Positions 8,632 to 18,199 of a stretch of 64,000 nucleotides of DNA are shown here, in pieces. The DNA is from JBOGCH01 sp051656645 (GTDB taxonomy: Bacteria > Bacteroidota > Bacteroidia > Bacteroidales > Marinifilaceae): assembly GCA_051656645.1 (NCBI GenBank), contig JBOGCH010000029.1, positions 1-64,000 of the forward strand, written 5' to 3'. A program made the translations under genes and the position numbers. Positions within the stretch are counted from its first letter, which is position 1. Every line of letters begins with the position of its first letter. A model generated the notes under the pieces. The model was not told the DNA's origin. It did not search any database and saw only the letters and a program-made list of their open reading frames with translations.

Positions 8632-11175
8632 ATGAAAAAAGCCTGCTTAGCTTTATTTACCTGTTTATTTCTTTCGAGCTGCACGGAGAACGTGATTGAA
8701 GAATTAGAATATCACCTTGCCTATAATCCTGAGGAAGTAATTTGCTACGTTACCGAACCTATAAGTAAAGGAAGACCAATAAACAACGTAAGTCAAGTTG
8801 TAAACTTAGGGGTGTTTTGTTCATATACCGAAGGAAATGATTGGAACGAAACAGAATCTAAGCCTTCAAAATCATTTAATCGACAATTATTACGAAACAC
8901 GTCAACTAATGCGTGGGAATATGTTGGAATTCCGGAGCCATGGGAACCAGGCAGTACAAATCATAAATATACATTTTTTAGTTATGCTCCATATGCGAGT
9001 GGCGATTACTCTACAGCGAATCCCAATGGTAATGGATTAACAATAACGACAACATCAACACAAAGCGGATATCCCATATTAAGATATACTGTGCCAACAA
9101 CGACATCAAATCAACCTGATTTAATGATTGCTATACCACAGTTTAACCGTAATCCAACAGGTAATGCTATAAATTTATCCATGCAACATGCTTTAACCTG
9201 TGTGGGTTTCCAAGTAAAAGGAGATGGACAAAGAATTACGGGTATAAAGGTTCGCGGTGTTTCAATGTCGGGTTCTGTTAAACTTAATGGAAGCGCTATA
9301 ACTTGGACCACCGATACTCCTACAACAAGCGATTTAAGCGCATTGATAAAATTTGATCCCGGACAAACATATTTTACTGCACAATCAACACTATCAGACA
9401 CCTTAATGCAAGACAATGGCTACTTGATGATGTTGCCGCAAGTATTAGGAACAGGAGCACAACTGGTTATAGCGGTACAAGGAGAACCTGATAGGATTAT
9501 AAATCTTAACAATTATTCATGGACACCTGGTGCTAAGGTTACATATAATATTACCTTAACCCCATACATTACCCTATCACCATCCTTAACAACAATTGGA
9601 TACGCTCCTATAACTGGAGTAACCAATAACTTGGAGGTAAAGTGCAACCCAAATGTAGGAAATAAACAGTGGACATTAACGAGCAGTCAAAGCTGGTTGA
9701 GTTTGAGTCTCAATGCAGATGGTTCTGGGGCTTCTAATAGTGTCACAGGACAAGGAGACCGGACCGTGTATACAGTAGCGACGCAAAATGAGAGTAATAT
9801 AGTAAGAACTGCACAATTAACAATTGTAGACGGGACAGCAACAATAAATGCTACTTTTATACAGAACATAAATCCTGCCCAAGTTCCAAGCAGTACACCT
9901 CCTACAGGGGTTAATGCCTATGTGGGAGCTTTCTGGAAAAGTAATCAGAAGGGGGAACGTATTATACGTATTGACATGGGCACGTCAGCTGGGAACATGG
10001 GAAACTGGTCAGCCTATGTGGCTAAAAAGGATGCACGATGGTTAAACGAGGACGATATCATTTTGAGTCCTTTACCCACCTCAGATCCTGGTGTAAGTTT
10101 TACAAACATAAGTGCAACGCCCGGCGATGCAGAAACCTATACCGTCACTGGAACACGAACTAGCGTTAACGGCAATGTTGATGGGACTACCAATACGCAC
10201 ATAATGTTCAGAGTTGGATTAAATTCAACATATAATCCAACATTTGCCATTCCTGCTCGTTATGGCATGCTATATTTGACATATGGCACCCCTGCAAAGA
10301 CTATGGTTATATTCTTGAGACAAGGAGAAGATCCAGATTTTTTGATGCGTGATGGGGATAACCTACCTAGTGGAACCACGACACAGCGACCTAATGCAAA
10401 AAAGATAGCAACATATAATTTAACAGCCGCTACTTTTGCAGCACAAACTAATAGGACGGATAGCGACATAGCAAACGTTGTAAACGCCGCTGTGTATACC
10501 GATTTTCCGACACAAGCTGGAGCATTATTCCAATGGGCTTCACCAACGTATCCTCGTTATGCATATGCTCCATTTGGAACAACAACCAATTATAGCAACA
10601 ATAGAACTACTAATAGTTGGGATAATAATGTGGCAACGAATGAGACTTGTCCTCGCAAGATACGTTTAACATCAGGAGAGTATGTACGTATGAAACGCAT
10701 TGAGGATGGATCTACATCGAGCTCCAACTCAGCCGGTCCAACCAGTAACTCCGAAATACGACAATCACTTTTTTGGAACCCACCAATGGGCGGAAGTATT
10801 ACAGCCACGGAAAATAGAGTTTATGGTTATTATGCCGATGGTTACTTTGATCGACGCATGATAAGAACAACATCTGGAAGTGGTACCGTTGTATCATCTG
10901 TCAGTACTAACACAAGAAGCGTGGCGCATATAGGATTACTAATGTATAACCCGTACAATATGGGATCACTATTCATGCCTATGGCCGGTTATCGTACAGA
11001 CACAGGAGTCATAACTGCTGACGGAATTCGTGTCCGTGTATGGACAACTGGAGGTTATGATTACGTTGCATCCAAACCATGGTTTCTTATCTCCGATTTT
11101 GTCGCTCCTGCGCTTGGAAACGGAATAACCGCCAACTCACAATCTATTCGTTGTGTCATTGATAACATGTATTAA
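8632..11175 (+). CDS. Large fimbrillin-like surface lipoprotein (tip-like), second copy
   Basis: The protein has 847 residues and is a full-length paralogue of the preceding gene. The lipoprotein signal ends LSSC (Cys17). Matching motifs include VICYVTEPISKG, HKYTFFSYAPY, INLSMQHALTCVGF, WTLTSSQSWLSLSLNADG, VGAFWKSNQKGERIIRID, VIFLRQGEDPDF, FPTQAGALFQW and YYADGYFDRRM, and the end QSIRCVIDNMY. The region after the BACON-like domain is well conserved; the most variable stretch is the C-terminal FISUMP-like domain (about 680-830), the part most likely to be surface-exposed. This pattern fits two tip proteins with different binding faces, but binding is not shown by sequence. It closes locus 1. 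Confidence 0.7.
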   Translation: MKKACLALFTCLFLSSCTENVIEELEYHLAYNPEEVICYVTEPISKGRPINNVSQVVNLGVFCSYTEGNDWNETESKPSKSFNRQLLRNTSTNAWEYVGIPEPWEPGSTNHKYTFFSYAPYASGDYSTANPNGNGLTITTTSTQSGYPILRYTVPTTTSNQPDLMIAIPQFNRNPTGNAINLSMQHALTCVGFQVKGDGQRITGIKVRGVSMSGSVKLNGSAITWTTDTPTTSDLSALIKFDPGQTYFTAQSTLSDTLMQDNGYLMMLPQVLGTGAQLVIAVQGEPDRIINLNNYSWTPGAKVTYNITLTPYITLSPSLTTIGYAPITGVTNNLEVKCNPNVGNKQWTLTSSQSWLSLSLNADGSGASNSVTGQGDRTVYTVATQNESNIVRTAQLTIVDGTATINATFIQNINPAQVPSSTPPTGVNAYVGAFWKSNQKGERIIRIDMGTSAGNMGNWSAYVAKKDARWLNEDDIILSPLPTSDPGVSFTNISATPGDAETYTVTGTRTSVNGNVDGTTNTHIMFRVGLNSTYNPTFAIPARYGMLYLTYGTPAKTMVIFLRQGEDPDFLMRDGDNLPSGTTTQRPNAKKIATYNLTAATFAAQTNRTDSDIANVVNAAVYTDFPTQAGALFQWASPTYPRYAYAPFGTTTNYSNNRTTNSWDNNVATNETCPRKIRLTSGEYVRMKRIEDGSTSSSNSAGPTSNSEIRQSLFWNPPMGGSITATENRVYGYYADGYFDRRMIRTTSGSGTVVSSVSTNTRSVAHIGLLMYNPYNMGSLFMPMAGYRTDTGVITADGIRVRVWTTGGYDYVASKPWFLISDFVAPALGNGITANSQSIRCVIDNMY

Positions 11176-11216
11176 AAAACAAGAATATAAACGAAATAAA
11201 CACTGATTAGAATATT

Positions 11217-11252
11217 ACTCCTTGATACATTATTAGTAATGTATCACAGGAG
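11217..11252 (+). terminator. Stem-loop ending fimbrial locus 1
   Basis: TGATACATTA (11223-11232) pairs perfectly with TAATGTATCA (11237-11246) around TTAG. The stem is extended outward by ACTCC (11217-11221) with GGAGT (11248-11252). The T-run is weak. Position 42 bp after the last gene of the locus supports an end-of-transcript role. Confidence 0.55.
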
Positions 11253-11469
11253 TCTATTAAGTTCTGTTATCTCTACCTTTTCTTAAATCGCAATTCCAAA
11301 TAATAGATAATAAAGTGTAAAACTAATAACTGTGCCATATTATTAACGTAGAGGGTAATGTTTTACGTTAGTGAAATGATATGGCATAAATGGACACATG
11401 GTTAAGAGTCTTTAGGTTGGACTTGTTGTGTGGTTGGCTTCTCTCCCATAGTCTATTCGTTTTAATATA

Positions 11470-11501
11470 GTACTGTCCGGCATGTATTTATTGGACAGTA
11501 C
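11470..11501 (+). promoter_or_regulatory. Hairpin immediately upstream of the TonB receptor gene
   Basis: GTACTGTCC (11470-11478) is complementary to GGACAGTAC (11493-11501) with a 14-nt loop, followed by CAGTTTTTT. Just 30 bp separate it from the start codon. It could be an attenuator-type terminator in the leader or an operator palindrome. Confidence 0.45.
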
Positions 11502-11531
11502 CAGTTTTTTACCAAAAACTTTATACTTATT

Positions 11532-13580
11532 ATGATGAAAAGATTTCTATTACCGGCAGTGGTTTTCCTGCTGGTACATGCGCCCAGAGCGAGCGCACAA
11601 GATTGTGTTGTTGACACTAGTGCATTTTTGAAAGAGGTGGTAGTTACAGGTTCCAGGGTGGAAAGATTAGTAACTGAGAGCCCGGGAAGTATTGGCGTTT
11701 TATCGCCGGGAGTATTGCAACGATCGCCGGTACAGAAGGTTGATGATGCTATTAATATGCTCTCAGGGGTGAATGCAACCCGATCGGCAGGACTTAGTAC
11801 GTTTCAGACTACCGTGAGCGTACGTGGATTAGCGGGTAATGAGCAAGGACGAACATTGGTATTGGTGGATGGGCTTCCGCTAAACTCCATGAGTAGTGGC
11901 GATGTGAGATGGAATGGAATAAATCCTGCAACAGTGCAACGTATTGAAGTTTTTAAAGGACCGGGATCATCGCTCTATGGCAGTAATGCAATGTCTGGCG
12001 TTATTAATATTATTAGTAAAAAGATTCTATCGCCATTTAGTGTTAATGCCAACGTAGGGTATGGAAGTTTGAATACGCTGACAAGTAATTTAAGTATTCA
12101 AAGTAAATTGAGTGACCATGTTGCCTTAATGGCTTCGGGCTTTTATAATAAAACAGATGGGTTTAATGTTACACCTCCCGAACTAAGAACAGATCCGGAC
12201 TATAGTATTGCACGTAATGTGCGCGAGGGTGGTTTTTTTGGTAAAGCAGTTATAACACCTACAGATTTGTTTAATGTTGATTTGAGCGTTGAGCTATACA
12301 GAGATTGGCACAGTGAGGGCGAAAAGATAAAAATGGAAAAGGGACGCTTTAGACATACGAGCTATGACCGCGTACAGGGACGAATTTATGGTGAGAAGGA
12401 CAAATTTTCATATAATATTGGTTTATTCTATAATCATAGCCGCTTTATGCGCCAAGTGGAGCAAATGAAGAAAACAGGTTATGAACGCTTCAATACAAAA
12501 GCACCAAGTAATGATTACGGAACTATTCTCCAGGCAAGATACGGATGGGAGCATAATGAACTTAGTGTGGGAGGTGAAATCCGCCGAGGTAAGGATGACG
12601 GTATTGATACCTATATTGAGACTCCCGATGAGATTATTAATAGGGGAAAGCTGGATATGGTGTCGGCATTTATTCAGGATGAAATTAATTTACTAAAACG
12701 CAAAATATGGGTGCAATTGGCAATGCGGTATGATAATGCCTATTTTCATGATGGATGGTTTGAGGCTAATGGTGATGTCGTGGCAGGATACAACAGCCAT
12801 CGTGGCGCGTGGGAGTCCAACAGATGGGAACACTTCTCGCCTAAAGTTGCCGTGCGCGTAAATCCGACAGATGCTATTTCTTTATATGGATCCTATTCGC
12901 AGGGATTTCGTGCTCCGATATTACAAGATTTATGCCGATCAGGCTTTAGATGGGGCAAGCCTATTATTGCTAATCCAGCACTTGGACCAGAGAAACTGGA
13001 TAACTACGAACTGGGAGCTAATATCACTTTACTGAAACGCATTAATTTAAGTGCTTCCGCATATTATGGTAAGGGTAGAGATTTTTTGCAATATATAGCT
13101 ACAGGCGAAAAAATGTGGGGTAATAAGGACATTTATCAACGTCAAAACATTACCGAGGTTGAACTAAAGGGTTTAGAAACGGATATTGACTACATGCCAA
13201 TACATGGATTGAAGATTAATGTAAACTATACTTATAACGAGGCCAAGATTGTTAATTATAAGGAGGACGAACAGATGAATGGAAAGTTGCTGACGTATGC
13301 TCCAAAGAATCAGATTAAAGGATATTTATTATGGACAGGTGGCTTTGTTGATGCTATGATTAGAGGGCTATATAAAAGCAAACAATTTACGGACGAGCTT
13401 AATACTGCAAAATTGGCCGGTTTTGTTGCTTGGGACGCACGTATCTCTAAAGGTTTTTACAGTAATCGCATTAACATTAGTGGAGAGGTTACGAATATTT
13501 TCAATAACCGCAGAATGAATACTGCCGATTATTTATCGTCACCGCGGATGTTTACCTTACGCGTAGGCGTTAATATATAA
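11532..13580 (+). CDS. TonB-dependent outer-membrane receptor
   Basis: The protein has 682 residues; ATG codons at 11532 and 11535 are both possible starts. The signal peptide ends ASAQD. The Plug domain follows directly (about 30-155): LKEVVVTGSR, VSVRGLAGNEQGRTLVLVDGLPLN, VQRIEVFKGPGSSLYGSNAMSGVINII. There is no carboxypeptidase-regulatory extension and no STN signalling domain, which separates it from SusC-type receptors. The barrel has the typical YGSYSQGFRAPIL near the C-terminal third and ends LRVGVNI-type. Size and layout fit vitamin B12, haem or siderophore receptors (BtuB/FepA/colicin-I receptor class). The ligand is not readable from sequence. It stands alone, without transport neighbours, behind a structured upstream region. 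Confidence 0.85.
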   Translation: MMKRFLLPAVVFLLVHAPRASAQDCVVDTSAFLKEVVVTGSRVERLVTESPGSIGVLSPGVLQRSPVQKVDDAINMLSGVNATRSAGLSTFQTTVSVRGLAGNEQGRTLVLVDGLPLNSMSSGDVRWNGINPATVQRIEVFKGPGSSLYGSNAMSGVINIISKKILSPFSVNANVGYGSLNTLTSNLSIQSKLSDHVALMASGFYNKTDGFNVTPPELRTDPDYSIARNVREGGFFGKAVITPTDLFNVDLSVELYRDWHSEGEKIKMEKGRFRHTSYDRVQGRIYGEKDKFSYNIGLFYNHSRFMRQVEQMKKTGYERFNTKAPSNDYGTILQARYGWEHNELSVGGEIRRGKDDGIDTYIETPDEIINRGKLDMVSAFIQDEINLLKRKIWVQLAMRYDNAYFHDGWFEANGDVVAGYNSHRGAWESNRWEHFSPKVAVRVNPTDAISLYGSYSQGFRAPILQDLCRSGFRWGKPIIANPALGPEKLDNYELGANITLLKRINLSASAYYGKGRDFLQYIATGEKMWGNKDIYQRQNITEVELKGLETDIDYMPIHGLKINVNYTYNEAKIVNYKEDEQMNGKLLTYAPKNQIKGYLLWTGGFVDAMIRGLYKSKQFTDELNTAKLAGFVAWDARISKGFYSNRINISGEVTNIFNNRRMNTADYLSSPRMFTLRVGVNI

Positions 13581-13594
13581 GGTTAGTGGGAAGT

Positions 13595-13653
13595 TATATA
13601 CCATAAAGAAGAGGTTGACATTTTAATTGTCAACCTCTTCTTTATGGTATATA
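13595..13653. terminator. Bidirectional terminator, 26-bp perfect stem
   Basis: 13595-13620 pairs exactly with 13628-13653 around a 7-nt loop. It lies between the convergent TonB-receptor gene and the minus-strand gene ending at 13665, so it can serve both. Confidence 0.85.
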
Positions 13654-13664
13654 AACTCTACTAC

Positions 13665-14411
13665 TTAAAATAGTTTGAGTGTTATTTTTTCAGCTTCCTT
13701 TTTACGTCTTAGCATTTCTCGTTCTCCACGACGGAATACATAGGTAATTCCATAGTTTTCACACATCTTTCTGCGTTCTTCCAGATCTTCCACCGTTTCA
13801 TAATGCGATTCTATTTCATTCCATATTAATAGGATTAGAGCATCGGCATTAGCTCTGATTTGTGCAACCTCCGAGCTGTAACGCGCACTATTTACCTGCA
13901 ACATTTTCTGAAAAGAGTAGTTTTGCTTAAAGTTTTCAAAATGCGATTTCACTACTGCTATTGAAGGACAATATATAGGGTTTCCCATACGATTACTCAT
14001 CCTTTCTGCATCGCCTTTAATTATTTTATCGCCCCACTCTACTAGGTCTGCTTCCGATACCAAATTAGGAACTTTAGCCGAGTGTTCGTCCAACCCATAA
14101 AATAAGCGTGCTTGAGGTTTAAGCTCACCCCTAGCTATACACATATTTAACACCTGGATAAAATGCGAAACATAGAGTCGCGCTTTCTTGGCATATTCAT
14201 TGAATTTTGGACTATTTTCGCATTGTCTTGACTTGGCATCCTTTGATGTTGATGTAGCTGCTTCAAATTTGGGCAAGAAAAACTCTATTCGTTGACGTAA
14301 TGAAAACGAATAAGCCATATCGTTAACCGATATGTTATCAACAACTTCAAGGGCAGCTTTTAATGCTCTTATTCTTGCTGCGTCGGTATTAGGTAATCTT
14401 CTATAAGGCAT
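13665..14411 (-). CDS. Conserved-looking hypothetical protein, 248 residues
   Basis: I start at the ATG at 14411 (MPYRRLPNTDAARI) rather than the TTG two codons upstream. No signal peptide or membrane segment is visible, so it is probably cytoplasmic. The product is largely helical, with a charged C-terminus (EERRKMCENYG, RRGEREMLRRKKEAEK) and a central segment HFENFKQNYSFQKMLQ. I associate proteins beginning with this N-terminus with uncharacterised Bacteroidetes families but can give no function. It lies 70 bp downstream of the MltF-like gene on the same strand and ends at the shared terminator. The gap suggests co-transcription is possible but not certain. Confidence 0.6.
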   Translation of the reverse strand: MPYRRLPNTDAARIRALKAALEVVDNISVNDMAYSFSLRQRIEFFLPKFEAATSTSKDAKSRQCENSPKFNEYAKKARLYVSHFIQVLNMCIARGELKPQARLFYGLDEHSAKVPNLVSEADLVEWGDKIIKGDAERMSNRMGNPIYCPSIAVVKSHFENFKQNYSFQKMLQVNSARYSSEVAQIRANADALILLIWNEIESHYETVEDLEERRKMCENYGITYVFRRGEREMLRRKKEAEKITLKLF

Positions 14412-14481
14412 AATCAACTATATCTATTTTGCAAAGTTATATAAATTACGAGGGTTTTCAAATGTCATGTTCTAAAAATGT

Positions 14482-15870
14482 TTAGTCTTTAACATGTTTA
14501 TAAGCGTTATAGGTGTCCATCACTTTATTGACATAATTATAAACTTGTCTACCATCACAGTAGCCATAGTAGGATAATGTATCCATATAATATTTAGGAT
14601 TACGCTTATTCAACATATAATAATCCACATTTCCTTCCCATATATATGGATTGCGATGATATTTCTCTGCCAGTCGTTGTGCATCTCTTACATGTCCTGC
14701 ACCAGCATTGTAGGCTGCAAGCATGAATTTAATTTTTTCTGTAGAGTCAATAGGGAATTTACTAAACACTTTATCTAAAAATAGCAAATAGCTCACTCCT
14801 GCATGTACATTCCCTTCGGGAGAGATAAAATCATCGCCATTATATGTATAGGCAGTTTCTTCCAAAACTTGCATTAAACCATAAGCCTGCTTCTCTGACA
14901 CTGCATCGGGGTTAAAGTTTGACTCTGCATAAATTAGCGATGCTAACAATCGCCAGTCCCATCCTAGACGCTTACTCTCTTTTTTTATTATTTTATCAAA
15001 AGGTGATAGCGTTCCTTGTACCAAATTTAGGTAACGGGATTTATTGGTTTGATTATTTATACTATTTTCAAAGTATTTCTTATAGAGTTTATCCAAGTTT
15101 CCATTGGCTTTCATCTGTTTTATCCACTCATTCGCTTCAAATAATAAATCGGGCGAATATTCGTCGAAAGCCCATGACACAGGCATATCTTTATTTATAT
15201 ATAGGGATGGTGTAATATTTGTCATTGAGTACTGAAATGTGTTAGCAATATGCGAGTCCACTACAGTAAAATCTGCCACTCCTTCCTCAACCATATTTAA
15301 CATATCCTCTGTAGATTCATCATTGGTCAACTCTTTAAATATAAATTGCAAGTCAAGCGAGTCGGCAATACGTTGTAGCTCCTGCTGCGCTAGTGAGTTT
15401 TGTAACACCACAATTTCCGCTCCTTCTAGCTGTTTAGGATCAGTGATTAGCGGCTCTTTCTTCCGTTGCACTAGTACCATATCCGTATAGAATAGAGGTT
15501 CGGTTAGTAGCACCCGATGCTTCCTACACTCTGTATTTGTAACTGTGGCTGCGTACAAATCAAATTGCCTTTCGGACAGTTTGTTTACAGCATGTGCGGT
15601 ATTGTTATTTACTTGCGTTATAACAGGTTTTACATCCAAATACTCGGCAAAGGACTTAAGCAGCTCATAATGAAATCCTCTGGAATATCCCTGATACACA
15701 TAAAAAGCTGTTGTGCTATATTGCGTTGAGGCTGTAATTTTATTGGCTCGTAATATTGAGTCTAATGCTGAAGCAGGTTGAATAATAAAAGGTGTAGGTT
15801 CTGGCTGTTGTTTCTTACAGGAAAACAACATTACAAACATGATAAGAGATATTATTATTTTTAAACCCAT
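14482..15870 (-). CDS. mltF: MltF-like membrane-bound lytic murein transglycosylase
   Basis: The protein has 462 residues. The lipoprotein signal ends MLFSC (Cys18). Residues about 35-270 form a family-3 solute-binding domain (GYSRGFHYELLKSFAEYLDV, RQFDLYAATVTNTECRKHRV, LVQRKKEP). Residues about 285-450 form an SLT lysozyme-like domain with the catalytic glutamate in YAESNF (Glu316), followed by AYGLMQVLEET and MLAAYNAGAGHV. This two-domain order is that of MltF, which cleaves the glycan strand of peptidoglycan to give 1,6-anhydromuramyl ends and is regulated by its binding-protein-like domain. The protein would sit in the outer-membrane inner leaflet. The gene has a long upstream gap and its own promoter is not clear. 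Confidence 0.85.
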   Translation of the reverse strand: MGLKIIISLIMFVMLFSCKKQQPEPTPFIIQPASALDSILRANKITASTQYSTTAFYVYQGYSRGFHYELLKSFAEYLDVKPVITQVNNNTAHAVNKLSERQFDLYAATVTNTECRKHRVLLTEPLFYTDMVLVQRKKEPLITDPKQLEGAEIVVLQNSLAQQELQRIADSLDLQFIFKELTNDESTEDMLNMVEEGVADFTVVDSHIANTFQYSMTNITPSLYINKDMPVSWAFDEYSPDLLFEANEWIKQMKANGNLDKLYKKYFENSINNQTNKSRYLNLVQGTLSPFDKIIKKESKRLGWDWRLLASLIYAESNFNPDAVSEKQAYGLMQVLEETAYTYNGDDFISPEGNVHAGVSYLLFLDKVFSKFPIDSTEKIKFMLAAYNAGAGHVRDAQRLAEKYHRNPYIWEGNVDYYMLNKRNPKYYMDTLSYYGYCDGRQVYNYVNKVMDTYNAYKHVKD

Positions 15871-16204
15871 ATTTCCCTTTACGTAGATAAAACAAAAAAA
15901 GATAAATTATAAGTATTAAAAGTTGCGTACTCACATCGTTTTTACATACTTAGCATATTTATAACATATGTTATCGATGCCACTTTAATAGTTACCAACT
16001 CAAAAACAAAAAGACGGGATGGAATAGACAAATGGCTACTTGAGTAATTTAATTTTGCTGTGTAACTCATAACAATGGAGCAAAACAAAACGCAGCCTAC
16101 TTGACTGAAAAGAGTTTCGGCGTTCATTCATGCCGACATGTAGACAAAAAAAATGGCTTTATAATGTCCATTTACACAATAAAACATTATAAAGCCACAC
16201 TTAT
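15871..16204. other. Intergenic region between mltF and the porin gene
   Basis: No convincing gene is seen. The part next to 16204 holds the porin terminator (16146-16197). The remainder should contain the mltF promoter, but no good TAnnTTTG box was found. Confidence 0.5.
16146..16197 (-). terminator. Rho-independent terminator of the porin gene
   Basis: On the minus strand TGGCTTTATAATG (16197-16185) pairs with its complement (16166-16154) and is followed by an unbroken run of eight T (16153-16146). It begins 8 nt past the porin stop codon. Confidence 0.85.
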
Positions 16205-18199
16205 TTAATCATAGAAATTCCAACGTAAACCAAACTTAACCATAGCAGGGTTTATAGGGTAATCCAGGGCACTGAAGTACTCTCCATTGGTAAATAAATA
16301 ATTTAAGTGCTCATATTTAACAAAGAAGGTGGCACGTTTAATTCCGAAAGTAGCAAATACATCGAACTTCGGATAATTACCTGTTTTTTCCTGTCTTTGA
16401 TTATAGAATTGCATTAATGCCGGCTGATAATTATCGGCATAGAATGCAGTATTGTAAAACATATCAAACCCTATTTGAAATTTCAATACATCTTTAAAGA
16501 ATGCATTTTGGTAATAGTTATGAGAGTATACCGCAACCATTGGTAAATCCAACACATCCTTATTTGAACTACTTTGCCAATAAAGTGTTTGGTCAAAATG
16601 AAAACGTCCGGCACGGAAATTTTGCTTTACCCAAGCGGATGTTACCATGATTCCGCTATTTTCTTGCTTTGGCAATGCCAATGTATCAAGGTAAACATAT
16701 CCAAATACATTATTCAGTCCAATACCCAATTCGGTACGCGTTTTTGTATTTACGTATTTTCCGGAGATGTCTATGCGTTTCGTATCCTTAAAATCATTTT
16801 CCCAGATAAAATGATTCGAGATATAACGAGAAAAGAAAGGATCGGGCGTGCGTAGTGATACATCCGCCTCGGCATGTATATATGAAGTCTTCGCCCTGTT
16901 AAAAGCATGTTGTACAAACCCGCCAATTTGAAAATTTCCAATATAACTTCCGGCTACAGACAGCGCTCCATGCACGTTGTAGTTGAGACGTACCGTTGTA
17001 TCTAAATTGAAGATACCCGCTGTAAGGAAAAGATTATTGTGAGTAAAATTCCCCATTTCGGTAAGCTTGGTATTAAAGTCATAACTTACTTTTTGGTGGT
17101 ATTTATCATACTCATAGGTTGCACCCGCGTATACTCCTGGGATACCTCTAAAGCGCGGATGCTCATTCAATATTAATTTACCCGCAACACGCATAATCAT
17201 ATTGTCAGTAACGTCCACATTCTGACTTTCGTCAATGTAAGTATTATTGAAAAAATCCGGATACACGGTGTTTTCTCTAAAACGCCACATATTATCCTCC
17301 ACCGTCATGTTCAATACAGCTCTAAACGGATAGGTATAGGTGGTATCGTTATTTACAACCTTTTCTTTTTCGCGCCCAATATTGTACTGTGCCATCAAGT
17401 TGGCATTAAAGTTTCTATAAACGTTCTTTACACCTTGACCTAATTTCACAGGGATATTCTCAGCTTTCTCATCCGTAGAATCTCGCACAAACGCCTTGTC
17501 CGCAACACCTCCATTTTCATTGAAGTGTCCATTGTTTTGATTAATAAAGAAGTTTATAGCCACCCTTTCACGTTCATAAGAGGTAAAAAAGGATAGATTA
17601 TAGGCTTTGGACTTTTGGTTCATATACCTACCGTCTGACGATATTAAGTTATAACGGAAACCCGCATTCCAAAAAGGCGTTATGTTTTGCGTATGCCAAA
17701 CATTTAGCATGGTTTCATTCTTCCCTTTTCCTCCTCCAGAGGAGTACCAAAGTTGCGTAAATGGTGTAGTTGTGTTAAAATTCAACATATCCACCGGCTT
17801 AAACAAATAAGCACGCACTGAAGAAAGCTGATAAAAACTCTCATCATCACCACGTAGCATAAAAATATCCGACACGTAAGGAGACGGAAAATTGGCCAAG
17901 TAAGTATTGGATATTGATTTTTTAAAAATGTAATTGTAGTTATGTATGCCGTCAGGCAAAGTATCTAAAGGTATAATTTGCTTATACACCCCGTCATTCT
18001 TCCACTGCCAGTTGTGGCGAAAGTGGTCAACATGCTCCTGTTTAACTGAGTCTTTATTATGTGTTTGGTCCTGTTTTTCTCCTTCTTCACCTTCCATTAA
18101 TCTGTGATCCATGAACTCGTTAGTACGTCCAAGATCGCGTTGTCCCCACACCAATGTATGGGTTAAGCATAATATAATGATATAAAGTAATTTTTTCAT
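16205..18199 (-). CDS. Putative outer-membrane porin (Bacteroidetes 'putative porin' family)
   Basis: The protein has 664 residues, with a signal peptide ending LVWGQRDLG. A charged linker (EGEEGEKQDQTHNKD) leads into a long region rich in alternating beta-strands with aromatic girdles (SYIHAEADVSLR, GYVYLDTLALPKQ) and ends KFGLRWNFYD, a terminal aromatic residue pattern typical of outer-membrane barrels. The motifs LRGDDESFYQLSSVRAYLF and FTQLWYSSGGGKGKNE fit the family annotated as putative porin in Bacteroidetes. Substrate unknown. A box TATATTTG on the minus strand (18211-18204) lies so close to the start that transcription from it would give an almost leaderless message. Confidence 0.75.
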   Translation of the reverse strand: MKKLLYIIILCLTHTLVWGQRDLGRTNEFMDHRLMEGEEGEKQDQTHNKDSVKQEHVDHFRHNWQWKNDGVYKQIIPLDTLPDGIHNYNYIFKKSISNTYLANFPSPYVSDIFMLRGDDESFYQLSSVRAYLFKPVDMLNFNTTTPFTQLWYSSGGGKGKNETMLNVWHTQNITPFWNAGFRYNLISSDGRYMNQKSKAYNLSFFTSYERERVAINFFINQNNGHFNENGGVADKAFVRDSTDEKAENIPVKLGQGVKNVYRNFNANLMAQYNIGREKEKVVNNDTTYTYPFRAVLNMTVEDNMWRFRENTVYPDFFNNTYIDESQNVDVTDNMIMRVAGKLILNEHPRFRGIPGVYAGATYEYDKYHQKVSYDFNTKLTEMGNFTHNNLFLTAGIFNLDTTVRLNYNVHGALSVAGSYIGNFQIGGFVQHAFNRAKTSYIHAEADVSLRTPDPFFSRYISNHFIWENDFKDTKRIDISGKYVNTKTRTELGIGLNNVFGYVYLDTLALPKQENSGIMVTSAWVKQNFRAGRFHFDQTLYWQSSSNKDVLDLPMVAVYSHNYYQNAFFKDVLKFQIGFDMFYNTAFYADNYQPALMQFYNQRQEKTGNYPKFDVFATFGIKRATFFVKYEHLNYLFTNGEYFSALDYPINPAMVKFGLRWNFYD

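Larger units (their letters stand above)
11176..11531. other. Intergenic region with structured segments before the TonB receptor
   Basis: No gene is seen. Three inverted repeats occur. A hairpin at 11217-11252 closes locus 1. A two-part stem at 11334-11385 has GCCATAT/ATATGGC outside and TAACGTA/TACGTTA inside. A 9-bp hairpin at 11470-11501 lies 30 bp before the next gene. The last two could form a structured leader of the receptor gene. I recognise no known riboswitch class in them. Confidence 0.5.

Noticed and set aside
11334..11501. Cobalamin riboswitch before the TonB receptor
   Set aside because: The B12-box type conserved core could not be found; only generic stems are present.
15942..16127. 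Minus-strand 61-codon frame between mltF and the porin gene
   Set aside because: No promoter and an unconvincing composition; its one hydrophobic stretch is near the C-terminus with no topology signal.
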